From Phlebiopsis flavidoalba (taxonomy: Eukaryota > Basidiomycota > Agaricomycetes > Polyporales > Phanerochaetaceae), in NCBI GenBank assembly GCA_035772785.1, contig JAOCPU010000044.1, positions 62,001 to 126,000 of the forward strand: DNA of 64,000 nt, in the 5' to 3' direction. Each line of letters opens with the position of its first letter. Position 1 is the first letter of the stretch. Both the position numbers and the translations under genes were made by a program. This document shows, piece by piece, positions 10,481 through 23,779 of this stretch. Below the pieces are notes generated by a model. That model made no database searches, was not told where the DNA came from, and saw only the letters and a program-made list of their open reading frames with translations.

Positions 10481-13400
10481 GAGAGACGGCGGGAAGGCGG
10501 AAGGTGAATATCGAAGGGATCGACATCAGTAGGGGAGGAGAGTAGTGGAGTAGGACATAATCGCGCACTGGCCGGTAGGATCTATGGTGACAAGAGAATG
10601 GTCAATTTGGTCATGGTCACGGACTCTGCCTATTCGTTTCTCATGAATTGGGTGGAGTAACTGAATGCAGGATTTACGAAGCCCGCTTGGCAACTGCAGG
10701 ACGAGGTGTAAGCGGCCCGTCAACTATGAGCTGAGCGCTGCACTGCGTCGACGCAAAGCAAATGTACGTGGACCGACAAGGGGCCAATCAAAACGAGAAA
10801 AACTTGGCAGGCTCTTTCGAGCTCCTGGCCAAGAGCACGGAGAGAACGAGCGAGCATTCCTCAGCGTATGAACGTCCGAGATCTGGCAGAAGCAAGAAGC
10901 CGATCTCGGATACCTCTGCCGCTATCTAGGACTTTGTCATGTGTGCCTTTGCTGGTACAGACACAGCACCCGCCTTGGTCAGTCCGTGGCGCTTCATAAC
11001 CTGTACCTGTGGAGTATGTACAGATCGACCTGGATCTCTGCTGTGGTTCTACGAGACGATGGGGATGGTGGTCAATCACTGTATTAGAGCTGCGCTCCGC
11101 TGGAGTGAGTTTGCTTGCCTGGTAACGGAAGACGGAACTTTGTTTGAATGACATGTGCATGGTGGACCTTGCTTGTGGCTGGAGCTGGAAGTGGACATGG
11201 TTTGCGTCCGTGTACGAAAAGCGCTGGACAGATTGGCTTTCGTTAGCAGACGCGGTTGATGGAAAGAGGAAGACACAACTCAACCCGAAAAATGTACTGT
11301 CGCGTGATATAGAACGCAATGTAAACATTGAGAGCTCCCGATATTCACAGCCACCACCAAGCGTCCCCGCAACCACAATCACAAGTGAACGGCGTTCTGT
11401 GCTTTTCGACAATCAGCCAAGACGCGGGGGGGACACCCAAAAACACAAACTACCCACTCACCTGTTTAGACTCTCCCCCCAAGCACCGTGCTGACCGAGC
11501 GCAGGTGGGACACATTGCCCGACGAGACCGGGTAATATGTCTGCAGACAACAGAAGCATAACTCAGCAAAAAGCCTTTCGAGCTTTTTCCCCAGTACTGG
11601 CCCGTTCAACCAGACCCCGGCACGCCCTCCATGGGGAAAGTTGCAACAAAAGTCCATAAAGCACGGGCCCGACGGCACGATCCAAGGAGCGATGAATGAT
11701 CAATGCGTACGAGGGAGTTGCAAGCTTACCCAGGCGGGGTGTGTGCCCCGTGGCTACACTCCGGGACGCATAGGCTCTGGGGAAAACCTCCCTGCGTCAA
11801 TGTCGTGCCATGTATGCAGTAGCAGTACCAACGTTCGAGTTCTGAACTCTGAAGGCGTTTGAAATGGTGGGGCTGGAATGATGAATGCTACTGATGGTCG
11901 ACCTTGTCGAATCGTTTGGTTAGACACTTGCGGGAAAAAAACGGACGCGGTGAGTCAGAAGGAAGCTGGCGAATATGGTGATACGCACCAGGGACGCTCA
12001 CAATTTCCCCAGGACAAAGCGCTTCCCCTCCTATGCGTGATTCAGAGCACCACACCAGAGTCAACGCCACAACGCTACCGCATACACCGCCAGCATACGA
12101 ATCTACAGCCCAGCCAGACCCTAGATCCCTTTCAGTCCGCCCGGTGCACGCGCTACTGGCGCATGTGCGCACGACCTGCCGTTCCGGTGACACAGACCCC
12201 CGCCAGTGCGACCAATAAAGGCACCTCAGCCCTCGAAGCCCGGCCCCGCGATCCCGCACCCCGAGGGATCAACGCACCCCGAGCATCCCCCCGGGACCTT
12301 CACCAGAACAACACCACAGAAGTAACCCGTCCCCGCACTGTTGGTCGGAACTGGGGACCCGCACGCACACCAACTGTCCTTGCCGCACGTTGATCCACGC
12401 GCCGAAGGGTGACCACCCCAAGAAAGGAGTGCACCCCAACCTTGTGCGACCCTATAAGACATGCTAGGGGACAAGACCACAAAGCGGAACACGCGAGCCC
12501 ACGGCGTGCGAAAAAACGCCCCCACCACCCGCGTCAGCGACGAACAACGCAAAGGGCAGGACCAAGAAACCCCACAAGGGAACACACACCTTACAGAGCG
12601 ATTCGCCCCCGGCTCCGCACCACGAGCCGCGGCACCGTGCCTGCGCCCGGCCATTCAATATTGCCGAGGGAGGACCATCGTGACCCTGCAACTATCCTAG
12701 TCGGCGTACGACGCCCCCACGCACATGCTGCACGGCTAGCAGCCACGAAGCACACCACACAAGCGAAACAATAGAGCGTAGGCTCTGCGAACGGCAGCAC
12801 GTGGTTTCGCAAGTCCAAGTGGAAGCAGCCCATGGCAGGGGCGGAAGACGAGCCACCTGCGGTCGGGGCCACAGTTTGAAGCGCCGCAAGGGCTGTACAC
12901 GGTTGCCCAAAGTGCGCAGCCGTGGCTGCTTGTGTGTTTCGGAAAAAACGCGGAGCGCACGTGCTGCAGTGGTCGTGCTGCCACGAAAGGCCACGCCGCA
13001 GGTCCAGCTGCCTCCTATCGCTTGGACGCCGTTTTGTCATTTTGTCGTTGTAGATTTGAGAAATATCCGGGAGGCGGGGGGGATCGTCGTGGCGCTTCGG
13101 GGGGGCACAGATGGCGGATCTGGTCTGTCGGGGCACGTTGCGCCACGCGATCGTCCCACGATGCTCCGCCGTGTGCGGGGATGTCACGCCCGAGGCCTGA
13201 CGCGCCCCACAGCCACAGGACCACCCACGACGCACTTTTGTGTGATCGTCACACTTCCGTGACGCGTCTCGACCGCGCCATTCAGTCCGGTGCGAACCAC
13301 ATCGCTGTGGCCTGGCAGAGAATCACTCACCTGGCCTGCCCCTCCGTGGGTCCCCCTCCCACGCGCGCCACGGCCCCCGACCGTATTTCCATGACGTCCC

Positions 13401-14340
13401 GGGCCCCCTCGGGCAGGTGACAGCGCGGGGCTAGGCGCGGCCCGCCGCCGACACCCAGCGCAACAAAGGGACAGCACTGGCGGGGCGGTTGCAGAGATCG
13501 CTACGCTCTTCTCCCGCTTCCCACCACCCCATCGCGGAAGCATCGCGCACTCAATGGCGGATACACGGAACCCACATATCGCGCCCACTGCTATCGCCGT
13601 CTCGACAGCGCGCCGCGAACGCGAAGGCGCAGACGCACTCTTTTTTTATTGGTGTCGTGAGTGTCTGCGGAAAAGGAGACTATGGAACGCCACGCGGCTT
13701 GCTAGACACAGCACCGCGCGCGCCGCGCCCGAGGACGTCCCGAGCCTCCGCCCGCGCTCGGCCCGCACCGCGCTCAGCCTTCCCCTCTCCGCCTGAGCAT
13801 CACGCGACGCCGTGCTCGGCCGGAGGTCGCGACGTACACCACAGCGGATTGACGAAGAATCGCAGTGCGTGCCGAGCGCGAAGGCGGGAAGGCGCTGCCA
13901 GGGAGAGCGGAAGAAGAGGGCGCTCGGTGTTCGTCGCAGCAGTGCGCCGTGGGTGCGGACAGGAAAGGGGCGGCGCGATCGAACAGGGCGCGCGCGAAGG
14001 CGATGGGGCCTCGGATTGGGGGTGGAATGGAGATGGATCATGGGCAGATGGGGAGGAAGGGAAGGGAAGGGCGAGCGGTGTGTTGGCCGGATTCCCACCA
14101 CGGCGACGTTGCCAGCGAGCCCCGGACAAGTAGCTTGTAACGACGCAGTAATGTTGGGCGCCGTAAAGATCTTGCTCGCGGAGTGTCCTGATGCGAAGTG
14201 TGTCGCTGGGGCCCATCGGGGGCGTCTGCTGCCCGTGTCCAGCATCCCCGACGGTGGTCCTAGTTGCATTCTGACCACCTGCGAGGCCAAGATGCAGCTC
14301 GCCACCCTCCCCGGATTCACAACACCAAACTCTCACCTCA
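10477..14340. other. no assignable gene; one protein-like stretch
   Basis: From about 10,790 to 11,400 the plus strand has frames with a protein-like look (for example SVALHNLYLWSMYRSTWISA near 10,980 and WFASVYEKRWTDWLSLADAV near 11,200), broken by frame changes; I recognise no family. From 11,870 to 14,340 the sequence is GC-rich with long overlapping open frames on all strands, none with motifs. A frame at 14,152 reading MLGAVKILLAECPDAKC looks plausible but is isolated. Confidence 0.35.
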
Positions 14341-16400
14341 CCCTCTTTTCTTCGCCCCAAACGACACGAGGCCACGACGAGACCACACAAACCACCAGCA
14401 CAAACCCAAAGTCGAGACCAATAGCCTTCCCAACCCCCGCCGTAGAAACCGCCACACACACCCATAGGATCTCCATATGACCACACCCCACGCGTACGCA
14501 CGCCACAGCCCCGCCCCCGCCTCGCCCCCAACGTCAACCACCGAGCCACACGACGAGCCGCACACGCCCCCGGGCCCGCCGTACACAAGACGTCACCACG
14601 ATCGGCGCCAAGACGCGGAGCGGGAGGAAGGGCCGCAGGGGCGCGCCAGAGTGGGACAGAGTTGTGTGGGGCAACAAACTCTATCAAGAGATAGGTCTGG
14701 GGTATGTGCGGCAGGGGTGGGTAAAGGTTGGGTGTGCGGTTGAGGGTATTGAGAGGGGGTCGTGTGAGGGGTATTGGAGAGCGAACGCGCGGTGCTAGGC
14801 ACCGATGTGAGGTGTTCGCGTAGGTTTAATTGTGCAGCGAGACGGAGAACGATTCTCGATGTACGTGAAGTGGCGGCCGGGACAACTCTATCAGTGCCCC
14901 TGTGCGTGAAGCGAGGTCGTGTGAGGGTAAAAGCCTGGTTGGTGACGTGAGAGGGGAGCGTAGGTGGGCCAGGGCACGCGTGCTGTGAAGTCGTTCGGTC
15001 GTAGGGATTTGGTGGTGGTGCCAAACGAAAATAGGATAGGTTGCAAGTGATAGCAGTGGAAACCGTTTGGTGACGCAACAAGGCGGACTGAGCGCTAGCG
15101 GCGGTTGCTCAGGCATCACGCTACACAGAAGTATTCGTATAAAGTTTGCTTTTGTTGGACGTCGCAGATGGGACAGGTTGGGGATGATAAACAAGATCTG
15201 GAATGTCGTTTTGCATCGGTGGTGGGCGACCTGAGTCGGAAGCAACTCTATTTTTTCAGAGTATTGTGCTTGCCCCGGGAGTGTTATGGAGGCGAGGAGA
15301 GGCCGGTTTGTGACTTATCTTGTGAGGAGGTAAAAAGCCTTGTTACTGGACTGCAACACAGGTGAGGAGCGGACGCGCGGATGGCCATGGCACGGACACG
15401 ATGATTGCACGTGTGTGACGGGTTCGGCTTCAGTCATGCATGCAAAATCGGAGTGAGTTTACCAGATGCACCGCTGGGGGTTGTTGTTTGGCTGCACTGT
15501 TTCTTGTCTTCGTGTTAGTTTTTTGTTTTTTTTTGTTTATTTTCTGTCGTTGTCGGCTTTGGGGGGTCCGGGTTTGTGTCGATGGGTTCGGAGACCAAAC
15601 AAAAACTTATCACCGTGCATGCCCCTGGATGCGCAAAGGCCGAGGTCGTTACTTTGTTTAGTTCTCTTATATCCGTATGCCTCCAGGCGTGGGTAATCCA
15701 CTTGCTGGACGCAAGACGCGACGCGACGCGCGGTGCCAGGCACGCGAGCAATTACGCTGTGAAGCGGTCTGATAAGTTTCATTGTCCAGCGATTCCGTGT
15801 GGCGTCTCGGGACGCTTCCTGAGTCCATCCATGGCGCGACGTCCTCGGCTGCGCCATGCATCGGCTGCGCCAGGCACGTACCTGTCGCAGGAAGCCCAGG
15901 GGGATCGGCGCGGTGTCGACCTGCGCGGGCCGGGTGATTGGTGGCACGGCGCGGTGGATGTGGATCGTGATAGGAAATGCGCGCGCGGGGGCGGTGTCGT
16001 CCCGCTGCGCGACTGGGTAATTTTGAGTATGACGGTGACGGGGTTGGTGTACTTGGTGTCAACGGAGAGTTTGGCTGGAGTTTTGTGTGGATTATGATTG
16101 GCGGGGGGGATGGGTTGTGTGTAGGGGCGCGATGTGGGACGGGCGGGGGGACCAGCCAAGACACAGCTGGGGATCGTGATAATGCGCGCGTGTCGGTGAG
16201 GAGGGCGGTCCGGTCCCCGCTGTGCAGCGACGTGGACGGTTGCGAAGTATATCGTTGTTGGCGTTTGGTGATTAATAATGGCGCGGTATATGCGGCGTGA
16301 CGGTATTATGGGCGCGACTACATGGCGCAACTGTGCGGGATAGCGTTCGGTGACGGCGGGATATATCGTTTTTGAGTTAGTGTTGACGTAGGTTCACAGT
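14340..16400. other. strand-skewed blocks: A/C-rich then G/T-rich
   Basis: Positions 14,340-14,600 are strongly A/C-rich on the plus strand. At about 14,640 composition flips, and 14,650-16,350 is G/T-rich with G-runs and T-runs (for example 15,520-15,545). Open frames here are Pro/His/Thr-rich or Gly/Val/Trp-rich by composition alone. I see no gene. Confidence 0.45.
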
Positions 16401-16734
16401 CGGATCCGCGGTGGGGTTGACGTCATATGGGCAGCCTAGACAATTCGGTCCTTCTACAAATTAACTACGTTTTGTAGTAAAACGTGCGCGCGAGAACTGG
16501 ATCAACGTACCGTTTTTGCAAGAGAATGACGGAATGGCGCGTTGAGGGGGAGACTCGATGCCACCTCGTACCGTCGCCCTGGAGATTTCGTTTGAGTACC
16601 AAGTTCGAACCAGGATCCGCGTACAGTCTGATATAGAAGTTCTGTGGAATAATCAGCATATACACGCAACTCCCGAGCAGGCCTTGTTCGCGGGATGGCG
16701 GGTCTCAACGTACCTTCGCAACAACGCGACGGGG

Positions 16735-16902
16735 GGCGGGGACGTACGGCGTCGGGACGTGGCAGACGTGGGCTCTAGCTTGGATCCGCGAGCCAACGAA
16801 AAAGGCAACCCATCCCTCCCGTCGTTTTGCAGCAAAAACCGCGCCAATCTCACCCGCAGCGGGCACTTCGGATACCGACCTGGCAATTGCATTGTCAACT
16901 AG
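16735..16902. repeat. dispersed direct repeat, copy 1 (168 bp)
   Basis: Nearly the same sequence returns at 18,335. Shared blocks include gtcgggacgtggcagac, ggctctagcttggatccgcg, cccgcagcgggcacttcg and ggcaattgca. It contains the palindrome-like cccgcagcggg. No protein family or transposon terminus is recognised. Confidence 0.8.
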
Positions 16903-18334
16903 AAAAAACTACGGAAAAAGAAAGTGAAAAAAAGCGTTGATATAGTGATGCCGCCTTAGAGAAAAGGCTAAAACTATCTACCATCAATACACTACAGTGA
17001 AAACCGTAACATATAACGATTTAATAGGACAATCCAGTAAAGTCAAAACTGGTGCTGAATATGAAGGACTAACAAGCAAGAAAGGATCACACCTTATTGT
17101 CCCATCTGCGCGTCACGACAGTGTTATATGACCAAATGCCCTGAAGGTCCAGAATCACTGCCTGCATCGAATTGTACCTGTATAAAAGCACCTACGCTAT
17201 AAGCCCGCAAATCTCTCCATGCTCCGCACATGTTACTCGCAGCACACGCAAGCGACGTACCGCTGTGATCGAACACACAAAAATAAAATGAACAACATCC
17301 CGCTAGCTGGTGTGTGTGATACCCGACGGTACGACAATCCTGCGCCGCGCCAACGTACACAATGCCAGATCCCGTGTACGGATCACCGTGACGTGACCGA
17401 CTCGTGCCTCAAGCCCTCACGATAACCGGAGCCGGCACGAACCGCAGCCCGCCCCGTGCGACGCTTTTGTACGCCAGATACCGCATAGCAACGAGGGGCC
17501 CCGGCGATCGCGATGTGACGTACGTGCGTACACTCTGCCCCCTCGAACCTAGACAAAGCGGTGCCGCACACCAGACGTGTCGGGCGGCGCGCGCAGAGTG
17601 TGATTCAGCCACGTCCGGAGCGCGCATGAGACGTCCGTGCGTCCTGATGTCCCTGCTGTCCATGCTGCAAGTTACGACATCGGCAGCAGAGGTACGGTAA
17701 ATGCATGCGTTGGACGTCTCGACCTCTCCGTGGCATCTTCTCTACTTGCGCTGGAGGACAATGGTTTATGCGACAATGGACAAGGGGTGTCGGCTCAATC
17801 TTCCACGACTCTCCAGTCAACCAACTAATACTAAATAACAACAAAAACACATAACGTTTCCATCAAAAATTAGCACAACATCCGAGAAACCAAACAAGCT
17901 CAACAAATCACAGAGAAAGATAAAACCCTAGATAAAACGACTCAACAAATCAACAATGTATAAGACGCGCAAAATACTATTACAACAAACACACACAATC
18001 CATAAACAACCCCACACAACCCATCGAACAGAAACAAACACTAACATTTCACGAGGGACCAATATTACAACTCCCACACCGAAAAAAAAAAACCCGTTAT
18101 ACCACCACCACACACTAACCAAAAGCAACACACGACCCACTAAACAAAATACAAATAGAGCAAGCAAAAGACCGAAACACGTCCTCCCGAACAACATTTC
18201 ATTGTTCCAACACCATACCCACGCAACACCTGCCACTAATGATCTATCTATAGGAAAAACAACCCAAAACGGACAGAAAAACCGATTATAAAACTTAAAA
18301 GAGCTATTAAAACAAGAATAAATCTAAACAATAC
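16903..18334. other. segment between the direct repeats, with an A/C-rich block
   Basis: The 1.43 kb between the two repeats is AT-richer than its surroundings. From about 17,822 to 18,300 the plus strand is extremely A/C-rich with very few G (stretches such as acaacaaacacacacaatcc). An open frame of about 110 codons there is Thr/His/Lys/Asn-rich, as composition dictates, and I do not accept it as a gene. The segment 17,380-17,700 is GC-rich without motifs. Confidence 0.5.
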
Positions 18335-18533
18335 GGTGGGCGGTGTACGTAACGGCGGTCGGGACGTGGCAGACAGCTGGGCTCTAGCTTGGATCCGCGT
18401 AGCGCCAACGTAAAAAAGGACAACCCATCTCCTCCCGTCGTTTTTCGGGCAAGCAAATATACCCGGCGCCAATCTCAACCCGCAGCGGGCACTTCGAGAT
18501 ACCGACCTTGGCAATTGCAAATGTCCAACTTAG
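18335..18533. repeat. dispersed direct repeat, copy 2 (199 bp)
   Basis: Same element and orientation as 16735-16902 but about 31 bp longer. The extra length is spread as single or double inserted bases (for example gcagac-ag-ctgggctc and ccgcg-t-ag-cg-ccaacg), with almost no plain substitutions. Confidence 0.8.
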
Positions 18534-21500
18534 TCTTCGCTCCCCAGTCAGAGGGGACAGAGGGGGAGAGGGGGGTGGGCCCTGAGGAGAGTGAAAGGGG
18601 GAACACATAACAGGATCAGGAGAGAGAGGGAGGGTCGTTAGGGGGAGAGAATGGGAGGAGGGGGAGGTGTGGGGAGAGAAGGCGGAGAACATCCGTATGT
18701 AGGGAGTGCCGCGAAAGGCCTCTCCCCCCCTAAGCCCGGACATATGCCGTGCTGTGAAACCGTGGTGTCGGAACAATCGGTGAAAATAACTGAAAGTCCC
18801 TCGGTTTTCTGTGGGGAAGTGCTCTTGGGTGATTTTGGATTCATGACCGGCCCTACATCGAGTTGGAACGTTGACGTTGGTTGACAGGACCACTCTCGCG
18901 CTCCTCCTCGCCTCCTCGCTGCAAGGTGCCCCACGACTTTCGTAGCAATGTGTTTTTTTTTTCCCTGCTCAGGTGGCTCCTGGTCCCGTCCTTCCCCTCT
19001 ACGCAGGTGAACCTACGCAATGTGGGCTATTTGCCGTAGATTGATGTGGTCAGGAGTCCTTTTTGGAGGTCACTAAGAAGCCCGTAAACTCGGCTCTGTG
19101 TCGCTGGGTTATATAGGCCGGGTCATGGCGCGAGTGTCTAGGGCTGGGCTGACTAGTGAATAACTCCAGTCATATTATACCACTGAAGCCTGAGTCCTGA
19201 AATTGAAAAGATGCAGTTCCCTAACGTGCGACCATTCAGCATTCCTAGGCATATTAGCTATACACACTCGATTGGAGTATGTGGGGGAGTAGAGTGACAT
19301 GCGGGTGTGCGATGGCTGTGTGTGGGGTGGTGCGACGCGCGCGCCTCGCTTTCATGTGACTGTCGGCTTTGAGGACAGACAGCGTCCAGACAGCGTGAGT
19401 AGTCCCCAGACCTCCAGGAGTGACTAGTCAGAAAATCGAAGAAAAATACACGTAATAATCTGTTATTCTAATCTGATGTATGCTATATCCGAATTATGAA
19501 GGGCCTCGGAGAGCACGACCCTCCGTGTGAAGGGGCGGTGTATCGACGACGAGCCAGAGTGTGGCTCAAGGCGCGAAGCGTGACGATACCACGTGCGCGC
19601 GATGTATGCCGGTCATTGATCCAAATGCACCAGACCCCTCTGGACCGACAACGCGACGAACATCCGTTTTTCGATGTCCGATTCGCCGGCCGAAAGCCTT
19701 GCGCTTTCGGAGTCCGGTGCGGGATGGGAACGAGACTATTGGTCAACTATGGTTCCGCACCCGCACCCGATCGTAACGCACCCAAAGTAGCATCCCGCGG
19801 CCCCCATGAATGCGCTCGCCGTCCGAGGCAGGGAATTGCAATGTGTGTATGCGTGTGTACCGCGCTGCGCGGGCGCTCCCGTCGCCGCGTCGGACTCCAG
19901 AGCGCGTCGGTCCCGCTGCTCGACCCAAACGCAATCGCGTGGCTGATCTCGGGTATCGTGTCTACGAAATGAATTTCCAGCCTTCGTTTCGTCATTCCTC
20001 GACTTTTTGTTGCTGTGACGGTTACGACACCCCCTGTGGATCAGGGATAGCGACAGAGCCCCCGCGATCGCGCCGTCGACACACGAGGCTACGGCCCCCC
20101 GGCCCATGCACCGCCATCAACGTATGGCCCGCCAACCGACACCACCCCCATCATCCACCCCAGGAAAACTCTGTGCATATGCAATAGCGCGGGACAATGC
20201 GCCAAGACGACAGACGCATGACGGCGGGCGGCGATGGCACCAGCGGGGGCACCAGCGCGGTGCACCAGCGCGCGCGGCCTCTGTGTTGCGAGGGGAACGT
20301 AAAAGGCAGCGCCCCTCCCTCTTGGCTGAATCCTGGCCTCATATGCATCCGCAGATTGCGGGGTGGCGGGATGCGGAGGGGGCGCAGCAACGAGCGAAAT
20401 GACGCAGCGCCGTGCTCCGCGTCGGGGCGCTCCGCACCGCCGCGTGTTCTCACGCGGGCCGCCCCGTCCACACTGCGCGCTGTCCATCAGCCGTCATATA
20501 TCAGGCCGACACGCAGCGCGGGCGACGGCGCGCGCGGTGAAGCAGCGCGACACAGGAAGCGTCAGCGAAGGGTGCGGCAGGGGCGAAAGCCCTAGTCTGG
20601 CGGCGTGGGAGGCACGAACGGGCGCGTGAGGAGCGTCCGTCGCTTGTTGGCCGTGGCATGCGGGCGGGGCGTTGTGTCGTCGTGTGTACGCCGGGCGGGT
20701 ACTCTGCTCAGTTAAGACAATGATGTCGAGAATTGACACGCGTTCATGCGGCTTCTCGTGCCCGGGGGCGTGCAACAGCCGTGTGAGCGGCCAGCGAGTG
20801 TGAAAAGAAATCGAGTGCTTAGAAGGGGGGCGCGTGCCAGGCGTGTGCAGATGAGGGGGGGAGGGTCCTATGTGGTCTAGCGTGGAGAGAAAGGGCGTAG
20901 TAGCCTAGGTCGGATGGAGAGCTGTGCTGAGTGCGCGTGTCGAGCAATCGGCTCACACTGTGCACGGGCGGTTTGAATATTTGGTTATGGCGACTCCGTG
21001 CACGAGACCGCGTTCAGAAGGGAATCATGCGTGAGGTGGGCTTGGAGTGTCGAGCCTGGGAGAATGGTGGCTGAGATCGCTAACGGCGTGGGGCACCCGT
21101 TCACGCATCACGCGACATTTGTGGACACGCCTCGCCGTGCCAGGACGCTGGCACGTGCCACAGCCCGCTGGTCTAAAGGAGTGTAGGTGCTCAGAAACCT
21201 TCTCTCGGCAGATTGTGCCGTGCGTTGAAATGGGGGCGTGGGGGGGGGGGCACGGCTGGAGGGGTGAGCGTGTGTCGAATAGCCAGACAGCGGCACGGCG
21301 GCTGTGGACGTGTATGCGCTGGGCCCACCACAGGGGGGCGCGGGGGGCGTTTTGCGTTGTGGCGCGCAATAGGCAGGATGCCGTCCGCACTATGGAGACT
21401 TGCCCGCGCACCACCGACGCGACGGTGGCCACGCCCCCTGACGCCGGTGTCTCGTAGTCCTGCAGCGTGGACTGTGATGGATCGCCAGTCATCGGGATCG

Positions 21501-23779
21501 GCACACGCTGACGGATGGCGGAGCTAGCTCGCAGCAGGCACGGGAGGCGTGCGCTGAGCGGCGCCCCTGCTGGCCGGCATACCAACAGCGCTGACATGCG
21601 CTGACAGCGATGGCCACAGGCTGCCTAGCGGGCTCGCAGGCCCGGACCGCAGTGCGCGCGAGGCCTTGGACCTCCAGAGATGGGTGTGCGGGGTCCAACG
21701 TTGCTGCGCCAGGCTGAGGCGGCGGGCGTGCACACACACACACTCAGGCTCGCCGGTTCTGTCGATTGGTTTGGACCAAGGCTGTCAGATATAGGCTCGC
21801 TGGGAAGAACTCACGAGCAGGGTCTGGTCTCGCTCGCGGGCGCCGCATAATGTCCGCCATGGGCGCAGAGGAGGGTGCCCAGGGGGGAGACCCCGTTATA
21901 TGGGCGGCGGACTCGGGAATAACGGGAGCCCACATGCGCGCAGCCGCGTTTTTTTGTTGTGTGTGTGGGCGTGCCTCGCCAGGACCTATCCCCGGCTGCT
22001 CCCCCAAATGGATGTCGGAGGAACAGCCGTGATTCTTTTGGTACGGGAGGGTGATTTGGGCTCAGTCTGGGGCGATATAACGTAACGAATTTTGGGCCTC
22101 TGGCTCGCACATTTTCGGCCCGCGCAAGGGGCGCTATACGGACATGCGTTATAAATAAAATAATATATATATTGAATTTCCGGCGATTTTTCGTACCTCA
22201 TTCTTCAAGTTCTGAAAACCGTTTCTCGAAGGTGTTTTTTTCCCATCAATAATACTGCAATTGTGCCCTATTTGCATTGCCTGCAAACGTGATATGACAC
22301 CTTTGGGCATATATCAGTGATATAATACTATTTTAGTGGTGGATTTGATACCCACTTCCTTTAAATGGCCAAAAAGGTCCTAATAATGGTATCACTTTGA
22401 TCGAATTAATACGCGTGTAAACCCACGCGTAACTAAACGGTGTATGGCGTGCCTTTGCCTGGGACCCACTAGGCAATGTTACAAACATGCGGTACACAAT
22501 GGTCCTACTAAGCCCGATAAGAGTCGCCAAACAAACCTTGTAAACCATACGCGCATTTTAGGGTTACCGGAACACTTCTCTAATGAGATCTTGGATTTCA
22601 CACATATCGGATAGCTAAATGTTAGGCCTTGATAACTACCGCCTAACTGCGCTGGTTCTTAGAGGACGCGATAATCCCGCCTCTATCATATTAGGTTGCT
22701 GTCGGGCTGTCAGGGGCGCCTTCGACTCGCCCGCGCCAGCCCCTGAAAAAGGCATGCGTCGGTGGCGCTATCTCGGACATGGGTCGCTCAGATTGGCCTC
22801 GGGGCGCTGTATCTCGGGGACATAACTGGGCTATTTTTTGGCCCCTTGCGTGGGGCGCTAGATTGGGCGGACATCCAATTTGGGGGAGGCAGCCGGGGTC
22901 CTCGCCGCCTCGCCCGCCGCACGATCTTCAATATCGATGCTGCGATTTTGATTTAATTTATTTTTTTCTGTCTTCGCGCTTGGTTTTTTGCGGCAATAAA
23001 GACATACCTTGGCGCCGTGGGCCTGTCTGAACGCGGGAGAGCGGGGAGCGCACTCGTCGAGCTGAAACGCACCCCTTGGCTGGGGCACGGGGCTGCCATC
23101 ACGCACGGCTGTCAATGCAGGCGTGGGCGGTTGCGCATGGGGCGGCTACGATAGCAAATCGCGAGAGGGAGGTGAGGCCGCGGAGGCCCGTCGATGGTCG
23201 ACGATGGGGGCGTGCGTGCTGATGGCCCGCCCGGGAGAAAGAGTAGAGAGGGCTATCGCAGCGGCCGGAGCGTGATGCCGGGCGGAAGGGAAGCCGGCGG
23301 GCGCGGCGCGCCCGCGATGATGCGCGCGCGATCGGGCACGGCGAGCGGCGCGCGCGCGGAGGCAGCAGGGCGCAGAAATGGGGTGGCTGCTCGCCGTGGG
23401 CGAACAGCGAAGGAAGGGGCGTGGCCCACGTTTGAGGGGTCCGATGGGGGCGGGGCGTCGCGAGGCGGTGCGCGAGCTGAGCGTTTCGGCCCCCGTCGTG
23501 GCTAGGATCATGGACTCACCCCGAAATGATAGATTATGGGAGGCAGAGAACGCAGCCGACTGTCCCGGATGTGCAGGGATCTGTGGGAACGCAATGCGGG
23601 GGTGCTCATCCTCTGGGCGGAAGGTTCCTTTTAGAAAAAATCGTGAAATCACATCGCGCCCGCCCGGCGTCCTGCGAGGGAGGCCTGCGGGGAGTAATAT
23701 GTGATCGTGAGCAGAGTGGATTGGATTATTGGCCGGAGATCCGGAATACCGATCTGGCAATGGACGTGTGTGAGGCTCT
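18534..23779. other. no recognisable gene; AT-rich island at 22,140-22,620
   Basis: The GC-rich parts (19,500-21,800 and 22,640-23,700) have long overlapping frames on both strands without motifs. The island at 22,140-22,620 is AT-rich and contains ataaaataatatatatattg near 22,153; it may be a decayed element. Purine-rich G/A tracts occur at 18,545-18,690. No tRNA, rRNA or transposase signature was found. Confidence 0.4.

Noticed and set aside
13800..14687. Minus-strand frame of 295 codons
   Set aside because: Composition-driven (Arg, Gly, Pro, Trp), spans the sharp strand-skew switch near 14.6 kb, and has no motif.
17956..18291. Plus-strand frame of about 110 codons in the A/C-rich block
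   Set aside because: Thr/His/Asn/Lys composition follows directly from the lack of G. No start context or homology.
16735..18533. The direct repeats as long terminal repeats of a retrotransposon
   Set aside because: The 1.43 kb between them has no primer-binding site, polypurine tract or reverse transcriptase, and the copies lack TG...CA ends.
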